Shown: positions 24,358-32,989 of the stretch, piece by piece
How positions within the stretch are numbered: position 1 is the first letter of the stretch
Layout of the letters: every line of letters begins with the position of its first letter
Assembly: GCA_963766195.1 (NCBI GenBank)
Contig: CAVXYY010000005.1
Location: 372,001-436,000 of the forward strand
DNA from: JAHEFT01 sp963766195
GTDB lineage: Bacteria; Pseudomonadota; Gammaproteobacteria; Xanthomonadales; SZUA-36
Length of the DNA stretch: 64,000 nt
Direction of reading: 5' to 3'
Notes under the pieces: generated by a model
The model's input: the letters and a program-made list of their open reading frames with translations, nothing else
Told to the model about the DNA's origin: nothing
Databases searched by the model: none
Translations under genes and position numbers: made by a program

Positions 24358-25461
24358 ATGAAAAATATCCTGATAGGAGTCGTTAGCTTGTTGGTTGTGG
24401 CCTCCTGCGGCGGCGAAAATGAACCGGATGTTACGGTAATCAACATCGAGTCCGGAAAAGCCATCGTGGAAGCCAACTGCACCGGGTGTCATACCCTGGC
24501 AGGCCAGGGCAAGACGGCCAAAATTCCCAACCTCGCCGGCCAACCGGTGGATTACCTGGTTGAGGCCATGCATGAGTACCGTGATGGCAGCCGGCGTCAT
24601 GCCGCCCTGCAGGAATTGATCGGAGGCTTCAGCGAATCGGATATCCGGAACATCGCCGGATTTTTCGCCGGCCTTTCGCCGGTAGCGCCTGCGCCGGTGA
24701 AAGAGAGCAGCGAGTCCACCTACCATGAGGGTGCCGAAGTCGCCGCGGTGTGCATAGAGTGCCATGGTGATCGAGGCATCAGCACCACACCCGGCATCCC
24801 GAGCCTGGCCGGCCAGCAGCCGGTCTACCTGATCGTGGCGACGCAGGAATATGCCGATGGCAGTCGCGGCCACGCGGAAAAAGAGGAAATGATGCGCGGC
24901 CTGGGTGATGTGGACATCGAGAAAATGGCGATGTACTTTTCTTCCCAAACCCCCGAATTGCGAGACCCGCCGCCATTTGGCGACCCCGCTGCCGGTGAGC
25001 CCCTGACGGCGATCTGCGGAAGTTGTCACGGCGATCGCGGCGTCAGCCAGGACCCGATGATCCCAAACCTGGCGGGCCAGGAGCCCACCTACCTGGTGAA
25101 CGCCATCACAGCTTATCGCGATAACGAACGCAGCCACGAGGACATGGTCACTGACCAGACCGATGAGGAAATCGGGAATATCGCGGCTTTCTATTCCGTT
25201 CAGGCAGCCGGTTCAGTTACCGGAACCGGTGAGGAGACGACAGCGGTAATCGCCAAGTGTGAGCGCTGCCATGGCCAGCCCGCTGGCCAGTCCACCATGA
25301 TTGTCCCCGCGCTCAGAGGTCAAAAGCAGGAATACCTGTTGCGGGTCATGAAGCAGTACCGTGACGGTGAGCGCGGCAGCTCCATGATGCACAAAATGAG
25401 CGCAGGCTACAGCGACGAATTGCTCGAGGAAATTTCAGCGTATTACGCCAGTCACCCGTAG
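24358..25461 (+). CDS. Tetraheme cytochrome c4-like lipoprotein
   Basis: About 367 residues. A short leader ends in a lipobox (VVASC, +2 Gly). Four tandem class I cytochrome c domains follow, with CTGCH, CIECH, CGSCH and CERCH; each repeats the pattern IPNLAGQ...YLV.AM..YRDG.R.H and ends in an FY/YY helix typical of cytochrome c4 halves. Two duplicated diheme units seem to be joined in one chain. It probably carries electrons in the periplasm while anchored to a membrane. ATG 24358 has GTGAG 6 bases upstream; ATG 24352 is an in-frame alternative. A similar four-domain protein, without lipobox, is encoded at 26717-27958. Confidence 0.87.
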   Translation: MKNILIGVVSLLVVASCGGENEPDVTVINIESGKAIVEANCTGCHTLAGQGKTAKIPNLAGQPVDYLVEAMHEYRDGSRRHAALQELIGGFSESDIRNIAGFFAGLSPVAPAPVKESSESTYHEGAEVAAVCIECHGDRGISTTPGIPSLAGQQPVYLIVATQEYADGSRGHAEKEEMMRGLGDVDIEKMAMYFSSQTPELRDPPPFGDPAAGEPLTAICGSCHGDRGVSQDPMIPNLAGQEPTYLVNAITAYRDNERSHEDMVTDQTDEEIGNIAAFYSVQAAGSVTGTGEETTAVIAKCERCHGQPAGQSTMIVPALRGQKQEYLLRVMKQYRDGERGSSMMHKMSAGYSDELLEEISAYYASHP

Positions 25462-25473
25462 GGCTTGCTTATT

Positions 25474-25521
25474 GTGGGAGCGAGCCATGCTCGCGATATC
25501 GCGGCCATGGGCCGCTCCTAC
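25474..25521. repeat. REP-like double-hairpin element, copy 3
   Basis: Starts GTGGGAGCGAGCCATGCTCG and ends GGGCCGCTCCTAC, with two small inner hairpins separated by GATATC. This closely resembles Pseudomonas REP sequences (GTGGGAGCGGGC...). It lies between the convergent tetraheme and membrane monoheme genes, and its terminal CTA is the TAG stop of the minus-strand gene. Confidence 0.8.
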
Positions 25522-26294
25522 GAAGCGTCCGGATCATCGCGACGGTTCCGGACATGTTCCGGAACACGATAAAACCACATCTGGTATATCGATATGACCC
25601 ACATCACGGCAAACGACACGCCGTTGGCTCCGCCTGCGATCAACACGACCCAGGCAAAGGGTGGATAGACCTTGGTGACATACCAGGCCAGCACATCACA
25701 CGTTACACCCAGAAACGGCGTCATGATGATCACGCTCTTGAGCCAGACAGGCCGCAGGTAGGCGTGGCTGAAAATAAAGCCGACGATAAAAAAGATGAAG
25801 GTCAAACCGAACAAGTGGATATGCGACACCCGCACCAGGGTAAACAGGTCGGCGCCGGTATCCTGGGCAACCACCACTGAGATGTTTTCAAACCCGTCGA
25901 GGTTGCTCAGGTGTGGATTGCTGCCGTCATGGCAGGCCAGGCAATTGTCGGAAACAATGGTCTCGATGCCGGCGTTGTAGGCTTTTTTGTCGGCGCCGCT
26001 ACGAATCCAGTCCAGCATGGTCGCCAGGTCTTTCTGTGGCAGCATGCCGGACATCGGGCCCCGTAGTGCTTTTTCCAGCGGCGTGGTTTCCTTGCTGCCG
26101 CTATAGGTGATCTTGATGTCATCCACCGACAACCCGGGTCTGCCATCCGCTGCCGAGTGTGCGGCAAAAATGTACAGCATGGCGAAAATGTAGCCCAGGC
26201 CCAGGACCAGCAACGCCCCGGTAAACAGCGTGCGCATGCTGATGGGCAATTCCTGGAAGTGCCGGTACAGACGGTGGATGGCTTTATCGTTCAT
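25518..26294 (-). CDS. Membrane-bound monoheme cytochrome, unknown function
   Basis: 258 residues: one N-terminal membrane helix (about 20-45), a periplasmic stretch with a single heme motif CLACHDG, then four C-terminal helices beginning at SHIHLFGLTFIFFIVGFIFSHAYL. Helix-borne His residues (VSHIHLFG, FSHAY) could bind an additional b-type heme. I do not recognise a named family. The arrangement of a c-heme loop plus a His-rich four-helix bundle suggests an inner-membrane electron-transfer protein that exchanges electrons with the c4-like proteins encoded on either side. It is preceded by a small cytochrome gene, with an intergenic hairpin between them. Confidence 0.7.
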   Translation of the reverse strand: MNDKAIHRLYRHFQELPISMRTLFTGALLVLGLGYIFAMLYIFAAHSAADGRPGLSVDDIKITYSGSKETTPLEKALRGPMSGMLPQKDLATMLDWIRSGADKKAYNAGIETIVSDNCLACHDGSNPHLSNLDGFENISVVVAQDTGADLFTLVRVSHIHLFGLTFIFFIVGFIFSHAYLRPVWLKSVIIMTPFLGVTCDVLAWYVTKVYPPFAWVVLIAGGANGVSFAVMWVISIYQMWFYRVPEHVRNRRDDPDAS

Positions 26295-26309
26295 GTAGCT
26301 TGGTCCCTG

Positions 26310-26335
26310 CGGCCCGGTGCACGGACACCGGGCCG
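26310..26335 (-). other. GC-rich intergenic hairpin
   Basis: CGGCCCGGTG and CACCGGGCCG form a 10-bp stem with a 6-base loop, between the small cytochrome gene and the membrane monoheme gene, both on the minus strand. No T-tract follows, so it may be an mRNA processing or attenuation structure rather than a full terminator. Confidence 0.5.
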
Positions 26336-26364
26336 GGTTAATGCAATGGTATGTCCAGGCGTAT

Positions 26365-26679
26365 TTATTGTCCCAGGGTCACATAGTAAGCCGCCAGGTC
26401 AGCCATGTCCTGTTCGCTGAGGTCTGTCGCGTAGTCAGCCATCATACCGCTCTCGTCTTCCCGTTCACCGGATACATAGCCCATGAGTGCGGCAATAAAT
26501 GCGGCCTCTTCCATTCCGGCCACTGCCGGCGTCTCGTCATCACCCATGCCGTTTTCACCGTGACAATCAGAGCAATCCACGGACAGAGCCTTGCCGTTTG
26601 CGGCATCGCCACCTGCCTGCACCGCACCGGCTGCCAGCAGCAGGACAAAAATCATTGCCATTACCAACTTGATTTTCAT
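26365..26679 (-). CDS. Small monoheme cytochrome c (class I-like)
   Basis: 104 residues with a signal peptide (cleavage near AVQAGGD) and one CSDCH motif followed by GENGMGDDETPAVAGM, the usual shape of a c4/c553-type single domain. The C-terminal helix is MADLAAYYVTLG. ATG 26679 was chosen because AGGAG lies 10 bases upstream and the signal peptide starts there; the in-frame extension to 26784 adds a non-leader peptide. It lies 37 bases after the four-domain cytochrome gene on the same strand. It is probably a soluble periplasmic electron carrier. Confidence 0.85.
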   Translation of the reverse strand: MKIKLVMAMIFVLLLAAGAVQAGGDAANGKALSVDCSDCHGENGMGDDETPAVAGMEEAAFIAALMGYVSGEREDESGMMADYATDLSEQDMADLAAYYVTLGQ

Positions 26680-26716
26680 TGCTTGAATACTCCTCGTGTA
26701 GTTGCGGTCATCGTAG

Positions 26717-27958
26717 TTACTGGTCCAATGGTTCCTCGCAGGGTAGCTGCATATAGACCACGGACCGGGGTTCTTTCCTGGCATAGTATTCCACGATGCT
26801 TGCGATATCGGCGTCGCTCAAAGGCTTCGACATGGCATGCATGGTGCTGCTGTCGCGGGCTTTGCCGGCATACGCCTGCAGCGCGCTGGCCAGGTAGGTC
26901 GGGTCCTGCCCTGCCAGCATCGGGAATCGCGGGTCGGTGCTGTTGCCGTCAATGCCGTGGCAGCGCTCGCAGCGGTCGATCCATTGCGCCGTTGTCAGCG
27001 GTGTGCGGACGTTTCTGCGCACCGGTTCCTGTAAGGCAAAGAAAGCCGCCATATCCGCTGCCTGGGAGTCGCTCAGGTTGCCTACTGCCTCGAACATCTT
27101 TTCGTGCTGGCGGGTGCCTTCCTTGTACGCATTCATGGCCTTGATGAAGTAACGCGCATCCTGTCCCGCCAGGGTCGGCATATCGGCCCCGCTGGCGTTG
27201 CCGTCACTGCCGTGGCAGGCAGCACAGGGTTCAGACAACTCCCGGCCAAGATCGGCATTGCCATCGCCCGTGGTTTGGGTGCGAACCGGTTCCTGCACCG
27301 CGTAGAAAATGGCCATTTTTTCCAGGGTTGCTTCGTCCAGTCCACCGGCCAGTTTCGTCATCAGCTTGTGCGCACGATCGCCGTTGATGTAGGCGTTCAT
27401 CGAGGTCACGAAATATTCCGGTGACTGCGCGGTCAGGTTGGGCATGCCGGAAGCCGAACTGTTGCCGTCCTCACCGTGGCACTTTGTGCATTTCTTTACA
27501 TCCTCCCGGATCCCCGCGAACGGGTCACCGCCACCGGCGTCAGTTATTGCCGGCAGTTCGTCTCCGGCAAAAACTGGCTGCACCGGAGTGAGGGAAGCGT
27601 AGTAAGTCGAAACTGCCAGCAGCGCCTCTTCGTTGAGGAATCCGACTGTATGGTTCATGTCGTCGTTACGGCGTTCGCGACCCTGGTACTCGCGCAACAC
27701 GCGGAGCAGGTACACCGTTCTCTGACCGGCCAGGCTGGGGATACCCGGACTGGTGCTGGCGCCGTCCATGCCATGGCAACCGGCACAGGCGGTGCTCGCA
27801 ACAGACCCGCCATTTTCAAGCGTTGCACGCGAAGGGGACAGTGCCGCGAGTTCTTCCGCATTGAGCGGGTCCACGGTAGACAACCCCTGGGCCCAGGATG
27901 CCAGCGGCAAAACCAGCATTGCGGCAACAACCACAAGGGTTTTCAGGGGCCTTCTCAT
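26717..27958 (-). CDS. Periplasmic tetraheme cytochrome c4-like protein
   Basis: 413 residues with a cleavable signal peptide (near SWAQG) and four tandem cytochrome c domains (CAGCH, CTKCH, CAACH, CERCH). Each carries the c4-type pattern IPSLAGQ / MPTLAGQ, YxxxxxxAYxxGxRxH, and a closing FYA/YYA helix. Domain organisation parallels the lipoprotein at 24358-25461, so the two are paralogues, one soluble and one lipid-anchored. The heme domains probably relay electrons along the protein in the periplasm. It leads a small minus-strand operon with the monoheme cytochrome and the membrane cytochrome. Confidence 0.87.
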   Translation of the reverse strand: MRRPLKTLVVVAAMLVLPLASWAQGLSTVDPLNAEELAALSPSRATLENGGSVASTACAGCHGMDGASTSPGIPSLAGQRTVYLLRVLREYQGRERRNDDMNHTVGFLNEEALLAVSTYYASLTPVQPVFAGDELPAITDAGGGDPFAGIREDVKKCTKCHGEDGNSSASGMPNLTAQSPEYFVTSMNAYINGDRAHKLMTKLAGGLDEATLEKMAIFYAVQEPVRTQTTGDGNADLGRELSEPCAACHGSDGNASGADMPTLAGQDARYFIKAMNAYKEGTRQHEKMFEAVGNLSDSQAADMAAFFALQEPVRRNVRTPLTTAQWIDRCERCHGIDGNSTDPRFPMLAGQDPTYLASALQAYAGKARDSSTMHAMSKPLSDADIASIVEYYARKEPRSVVYMQLPCEEPLDQ

Positions 27959-28182
27959 TCCTCAGGTCTCCAGTGGGTGGATATCGGGCCAGCCGAACTT
28001 CAACATATGCCGCGCATTTCCATAATGACGTGCGGCATCAGGTAAGACATCATAAATCAATGTAATGGCAAACATCCATGAAAGAAAAATCGCCCGCGCG
28101 GCGATGTGCACCCGGCAGGCCAGGTATTTGGCGTATAGAAGATACCCCCGGTCCATGCACAACGCATTCCTGCTGCTCCGTA

Positions 28183-29517
28183 TCATTCCGCCGGCAGGTA
28201 TCGCACCAATAAGGCAAATTCATCAATCTTCGTGGGATCGAGTACTTCCGGAACCGGCACTTTGACCACGTGCCCCGATCCGGGAGCTATTTTTATACTG
28301 CCGCCATCCCGGCCGGTCATTTTCCCCAGGTCAAAAGACAGGTTTCCGGACGGAGTCACCAGTTCCATGCGGTCGCCCGTTTCAAAACGGTTTTTGACAT
28401 CAACCGTTAACCAGCCATCCTCACAGTCAATAATGTCCCCGACAAATTGCTGAATGTCGCTGATCGAGGCGCCGCGTTCGTAATTCTGGTATTCAGCCGG
28501 CGGATGACGGCGGTAGAAACCCTCGGTGTAGCCGCGGTTGGCCAGGCCCTCCAGTTCGTCCATCATGGTCATATCGAACGGTCGCCCGGCAATTGCGTCT
28601 TCAATCGCCCGGCGATAGACCTGGGTGGTGCGGGCCGTGTAATAAAAAGACTTGGTGCGACCTTCAATTTTCAACGAGTCGATGCCCATGGCAGCCAGGG
28701 TTTCCACGTGCTGCACCGCTCGCAGGTCTTTTGAATTCATGATGTAAGTGCCGTGCTCGTCCTCCCAGGCAGGCATCAGTTCACCCGGGCGGGTTTCTTC
28801 CTCGAGCAGAAACAGCAGCGGCTGTTCGTCATCTGTCGATGCCGCCAGGTCATTGACTGTCCTGCCAGGCACGATGTCCCCGGTGCCGGTTTCATGCGCC
28901 TCCAGTGCGCTGTATTTCCAGCGGCAGGTATTGGTGCAGGCGCCCTGGTTGGAGTCCCGATGCGACAGGTAACCCGACAGCAGGCAGCGGCCGGAGTGGG
29001 CGATGCACAGCGCGCCATGGACGAACACTTCCAGTTCGATATCCGGGCATTCCTCGCGGATTTCCGCCACTTCCTTCAACGACAGTTCGCGCGACAGGAT
29101 CACGCGCTTCAGACCGAGTGCCTTCCAGAAATTCACCGTTGCAAAATTGACGGCATTGGACTGGACGGACAGGTGTATCGGCATATCCGGCCAGCGCTCG
29201 CGCACCATCATGATCAGCCCCGGGTCCGACATGATCAGCGCGTCAGGCGCCATTTCGATGACGGGTTCCAGGTCAGCCAGGTAGGTTCGCACCTTGTTAT
29301 TGTGTGGCGAAAGGTTGCTGGCCAGGAAAAACCGTTTTTCGCGGGCATGAGCTTCTTCAATGCCGCTGGCCAGCACGTCCTCCTTGCTGAATTCGTTATT
29401 GCGCACCCGCAGGCTGTACCGCGGCTGACCGGCATAGACGGCATCGGCGCCATACGCGAAGGCATAACGCATGTTCTTCAGGGAACCCGCGGGTGACAGT
29501 AATTCAGGCTTTTTCAT
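28183..29517 (-). CDS. trhP: TrhP/YegQ-type U32 family tRNA hydroxylation protein
   Basis: 444 residues. The opening ELLSPAGSLKNMRYAFAYGADAVYAG and the cysteine-bearing segment HGALCIAHSGRCLLSGYLS...GACTNTCRWKY are the peptidase U32 signature of the YegQ branch, with the expected cysteines for an iron-sulfur cluster. YegQ (TrhP) is needed for prephenate-dependent 5-hydroxyuridine formation at the tRNA wobble position. Length matches the E. coli protein closely. The gene is a housekeeping insertion among the cytochrome genes and starts divergently from the octaheme cytochrome. The 27959-28182 gap downstream shows no convincing gene. Confidence 0.88.
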   Translation of the reverse strand: MKKPELLSPAGSLKNMRYAFAYGADAVYAGQPRYSLRVRNNEFSKEDVLASGIEEAHAREKRFFLASNLSPHNNKVRTYLADLEPVIEMAPDALIMSDPGLIMMVRERWPDMPIHLSVQSNAVNFATVNFWKALGLKRVILSRELSLKEVAEIREECPDIELEVFVHGALCIAHSGRCLLSGYLSHRDSNQGACTNTCRWKYSALEAHETGTGDIVPGRTVNDLAASTDDEQPLLFLLEEETRPGELMPAWEDEHGTYIMNSKDLRAVQHVETLAAMGIDSLKIEGRTKSFYYTARTTQVYRRAIEDAIAGRPFDMTMMDELEGLANRGYTEGFYRRHPPAEYQNYERGASISDIQQFVGDIIDCEDGWLTVDVKNRFETGDRMELVTPSGNLSFDLGKMTGRDGGSIKIAPGSGHVVKVPVPEVLDPTKIDEFALLVRYLPAE

Positions 29518-29711
29518 CGTGCAGATACTATTACCAATCGGTATCCCCTGGCGATTACATTTTCAGTACTCGAACCTGCAAATGGCGGCAATTGATCATT
29601 GTCATCAAAATCGCAATTAATTCATTATCCAGAACCATTTTTTACATCAATCGGATAGAATTGGTTCTGCTATGGAAGGTCCGGGTGTTTAAAAGAAACG
29701 AGGAAATGAAC

Positions 29712-31256
29712 ATGAGTAAATCTTTGAAGGTGGTCACGCATTCCGTACTTCGTGGTGGCATTGCCACCATAGTGCTTGGGGCTGTACTCATGGCAATTCC
29801 ATTCACGGCGGCTGCCCAGTACAAGGACTATGAAGGCCCCGAATTCTGTAAGCGGTGCCACGAAAAAAACTACAATGACTGGAAAGTCTCCGGCCATCCC
29901 TACAAACTGATGAAGAGTTCAGAAGCCCAGAACCGGCCGATCCCACTGCCCGATGGGCTGGACTGGGACGATATCACTTACGTGATCGGCGGTTACAAGT
30001 GGAAATCCCGCTACCTGGATGACCGGGGCTATATCTACACGCCGGCAGAAGGAAAGAACCAGTATAACAATCTGACCGGTGAATGGTCAGATTATCATGC
30101 GGGTGCAGTAGACCTCCCCTATAACTGCGGCCGTTGCCACACGACCGCCTGGATCGAGAATCCTGACCCCACAGACCTGACTCACAACCAGGACGGTCTG
30201 CCGGGTATATGGGGAACCTTTTACGCTGGGGGCATCCAGTGCGAACAGTGCCATGGGCCGGGCTTCGACTCCATGGAAATTGACGATTCAGCCGAAGCCT
30301 GCGGTGTCTGTCATAGTCGTGGCGAGCCCGATACGATACCCGCCAGCGGCGGTTTCATCCAGCACCACGAGCAGTACAATGAACACATGGCCGGCGCGCA
30401 CGCGAGACTGGATTGCGTGACCTGCCACGACCCGCACAAGCGCGGCGAATTTTCCATCAAGGAAACGGCAGAATGTGGTGTCAGCTGTCACGCCAGCAAG
30501 ATGGCGTCATTTAAGAAGACTTCCATGTATGACTACGGCGTGAAATGCAAAGATTGCCACATGCCTTTTGCCACCAAATCTGCGCAACAGCTTGCCCCGC
30601 ACATGGGCGATTTGCAGACGCACATTTTCCGTATCGATACCGATCCGACAGCCAATATGTTTACAGATGACGGTGCATTCGTGAAACTCGACAGCAGGGG
30701 CAAAGCAAAAGTCACGATGGACTTCGCTTGCCAGCGCTGCCACCTGACCGCCTCACTGGACGAACTGGCCCTGTATGCCAAAGGTTTCCATGATGACGAC
30801 AAGGGCCTTGCAGACATCGGTCTGGACCCCGGCCTGAGCGGCACCTGGTGGAATCCGGCGAAAGACGGCGAAGGCTTCCTGCTCGAAGTGGGATTTGCAC
30901 CGGATAGCGGAGCCAAGTTCCTCTACGCCTCCTTCTACACCTACGGCCCGGACGGTGAGCAGACCTGGCTGGTTGCGGCGCTTACTTCAGAAGACGGCAC
31001 CACTGGTAACGTAACGGTTTACCAACCAGCCGGCGGCACATGGGGTAACCCGAGTACCGCTGATACCGGCATTGAGTGGGGAACGGGCACGTTCACATTC
31101 CCGACCTGCACTGCTGGCAGCTTCACGTTCACGCCAAACGCGACCATGATGGGTAAGGGTTATACCGCTATTTCCTATAACCTGGAACGGATTCTTGATT
31201 CAGGCATAGCATGCCCGACTTTCGTCAATAATGAGATGGCAGCAGCCACGCGTTAA
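29712..31256 (+). CDS. Octaheme c-type cytochrome with C-terminal beta-type GQGF/WFTY domain
   Basis: About 514 residues. A signal peptide (cleavage near TAAAQ) precedes a heme region with seven CXXCH motifs (CKRCH, CGRCH, CEQCH, CGVCH, CVTCH, CKDCH, CQRCH) and one CX3CH (CGVSCH), in a c554/octaheme-like layout (GPEFCKRCHEKNYNDWKVSGH). After about residue 374 comes a 130-residue domain starting GLSGTWWNPAKDGEGFLLEV, with two late cysteines. The same domain is found in two other secreted proteins of this window. ATG 29712 has AGGA 7 bases upstream; ATG 29706 is in frame but too close. It stands alone with its own terminator. A catalytic role (reduction of N or S oxyanions) or a surface electron-transfer role are both possible. 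Confidence 0.82.
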   Translation: MSKSLKVVTHSVLRGGIATIVLGAVLMAIPFTAAAQYKDYEGPEFCKRCHEKNYNDWKVSGHPYKLMKSSEAQNRPIPLPDGLDWDDITYVIGGYKWKSRYLDDRGYIYTPAEGKNQYNNLTGEWSDYHAGAVDLPYNCGRCHTTAWIENPDPTDLTHNQDGLPGIWGTFYAGGIQCEQCHGPGFDSMEIDDSAEACGVCHSRGEPDTIPASGGFIQHHEQYNEHMAGAHARLDCVTCHDPHKRGEFSIKETAECGVSCHASKMASFKKTSMYDYGVKCKDCHMPFATKSAQQLAPHMGDLQTHIFRIDTDPTANMFTDDGAFVKLDSRGKAKVTMDFACQRCHLTASLDELALYAKGFHDDDKGLADIGLDPGLSGTWWNPAKDGEGFLLEVGFAPDSGAKFLYASFYTYGPDGEQTWLVAALTSEDGTTGNVTVYQPAGGTWGNPSTADTGIEWGTGTFTFPTCTAGSFTFTPNATMMGKGYTAISYNLERILDSGIACPTFVNNEMAAATR

Positions 31257-31303
31257 CAAGGAAAAGAAGTGCTGAATTGAATCAGCACCCACCATAAGAA
31301 AAT

Positions 31304-31333
31304 GCGCCGCCTGAAAGGGCGGCGCTTTTTTTT
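31304..31333 (+). terminator. Rho-independent terminator of the octaheme cytochrome gene
   Basis: GCGCCGCC, a 6-base loop, GGCGGCGC, then eight T residues. It lies 47 bases after the stop at 31256. It is a textbook plus-strand terminator. Confidence 0.92.
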
Positions 31334-31411
31334 GTTGCAGGGATGCCATGCAGTATCGGGTCCAACGGGTTTCAATCCTGGATTTCCCAGGCCTTGTTCC
31401 GATGGAGTCTC

Positions 31412-31417
31412 TATAAT
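31412..31417 (+). promoter_or_regulatory. Consensus -10 (TATAAT) just before the TPR gene
   Basis: TATAAT ends 6 bases before the ATG at 31424, so transcription would begin at or next to the start codon. No Shine-Dalgarno is visible, which together suggests a leaderless mRNA. No clear -35 is seen at 17 bases, so confidence is moderate. Confidence 0.45.
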
Positions 31418-31423
31418 GCGGTC

Positions 31424-32989
31424 ATGAAGGCCTTCCTCCAGGAGTTGAGAAAGCGGCATGTCGTCAAGGTGGCAATCGCCTACCTGGTGGCAGCCTGGGT
31501 GGTTCTGCAACTCGCTGATGTCATTTTCCCGGCCCTCGGGTTGCCTGAATGGTCGATCACGCTGGTGTTGGCGCTGTTGGCCGTCGGGTTCCCTGCTGCA
31601 CTGATCATTTCCTGGGTATTTGACGTCACCCCGAACGGCATACAGCGCACAGATGAAACCCCTGACGAAGCAACTTCATTGCGGGTAGCGCCCCCGGTGA
31701 ATGAAAAATCCATCGCGGTCCTGCCCTTTCCTGACATGAGCGCGGAGCAGGACCAGGGGCATTTTTGTGACGGGCTGACCGAAGAACTGTTGAACGTGTT
31801 CACCACCATTCCGGGCTTGCGGGTTGCCTCGAGGACTTCCTGTTTCGCTTTGAAGGGCAAGGATATTGACCTGCCCTCCGCGGCGGCCAGGCTGGGCGTT
31901 GCGCATGTGCTCGAGGGCAGCGTGAGAAAAGCCGGCAACAAGGTGCGCATCACGGCCCAGTTGATCGAAGCCTCGACGGACTCCCATTTGTGGTCTGAAA
32001 CCTACGACCGCGAGCTGGACGATATTTTTGCGATCCAGGACGATATCGCCGAGCGGATTCTGAATGTGCTCAAACTGAAGCTGGGTGATGTTTCCCTACC
32101 TGACCCGACAACGCACAACGCCAGGGCTTACGAGTATTTCCTGCGTGGGCGCGGCTACCTGATGACCTTCAGTCAGAAAGACAATGAACGGGCCATCGAG
32201 TTGTTTAAAAAGGCGGCCGATTCCGACCCGGAATTCCTGCGGGCCTGGAGCAGCCTGGCTGAAGCCTATGCGTCAAGGGCGATCTTTTTCGGCGGCGGTG
32301 ATATCGAACGGCAAGCTGCCATGCAAGCCAGCGATAAGGCCATACAGATCGAGCCTGATCATGCCCAAACCCACCTGGCGCGGGGTTACGCCCATCTCGC
32401 CAACAGTCAGTATGAAAAGGCGCACCAGGACTTCCTGCGGGTGGCCGAGCTTGCGCCGCAGAAATTCGAGGCTTATTACCAACTGGGCAGGCTGGCGCAG
32501 CACCAGGGTGATACGGCCGGGGCGATCGAAAATTTCACCCGGGCCATGGAGCTCAATCCCTATGATTATGAAAGCCCATGCCTGGTGGTCGCCAGTTTCC
32601 AGAAAACCGGAGATGAGTCGGCCCTGCGTCACTACGCCAAAATAGGGGTCGACCGAGCCAGGCAGCACCTGGAGGACTATCCGGATAACCCGCGTGCATA
32701 CTACCTGGCTGCTACGGCATTTATCATCCTCGATCAACTGGAGGAAGGCCGTGAATGGGCTGAGAAGGCACTTTCACTCGCTCCCGATGATCCAAGCACC
32801 CGCTACAACGTCGCCTGCTTTTTTGCCCAGGCCGGAGATATTGAAAGGGCCATGGATTTACTGGAAAACTCCATTTTTTCGCGGGCCTGGATCGAAAACG
32901 ATCCCGAACTGGATCCGCTGCGGGAGCATCCACGATACAAGGCCCTGATTGAATCGCTGCGTCTCAGGGAACAGTCGAATCAAAGCTGA
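31424..32989 (+). CDS. Membrane-anchored TPR protein with TolB-like N domain
   Basis: 521 residues. The N-terminal cytoplasmic stub (LQELRKRHVVKVAIAYLVAAW) runs into two membrane helices, then a TolB/FlgO-like domain with SIAVLPFPDMS, CDGLTEELLNVF and VLEGSVRKAGNKVRITAQLI, then six or more TPR repeats to the C terminus. This architecture is often annotated as adenylate cyclase-like or TPR protein in gammaproteobacteria; no cyclase domain is present here. A paralogue lies at 33907-35748 and a truncated third copy of the anchor at 51762. It probably scaffolds periplasmic protein interactions. Its 3' end overlaps the convergent secreted-protein gene by 26 bases. Confidence 0.8.
   Translation: MKAFLQELRKRHVVKVAIAYLVAAWVVLQLADVIFPALGLPEWSITLVLALLAVGFPAALIISWVFDVTPNGIQRTDETPDEATSLRVAPPVNEKSIAVLPFPDMSAEQDQGHFCDGLTEELLNVFTTIPGLRVASRTSCFALKGKDIDLPSAAARLGVAHVLEGSVRKAGNKVRITAQLIEASTDSHLWSETYDRELDDIFAIQDDIAERILNVLKLKLGDVSLPDPTTHNARAYEYFLRGRGYLMTFSQKDNERAIELFKKAADSDPEFLRAWSSLAEAYASRAIFFGGGDIERQAAMQASDKAIQIEPDHAQTHLARGYAHLANSQYEKAHQDFLRVAELAPQKFEAYYQLGRLAQHQGDTAGAIENFTRAMELNPYDYESPCLVVASFQKTGDESALRHYAKIGVDRARQHLEDYPDNPRAYYLAATAFIILDQLEEGREWAEKALSLAPDDPSTRYNVACFFAQAGDIERAMDLLENSIFSRAWIENDPELDPLREHPRYKALIESLRLREQSNQS

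Noticed and set aside
23371..25137. 588-codon minus-strand reading opposite the cytochrome b and tetraheme genes
   Set aside because: Shadow of two real plus-strand genes; composition is typical of antisense high-GC frames.
27959..28182. Small 74-residue reading on the minus strand
   Set aside because: No ribosome site, odd composition and no family features; treated as intergenic.
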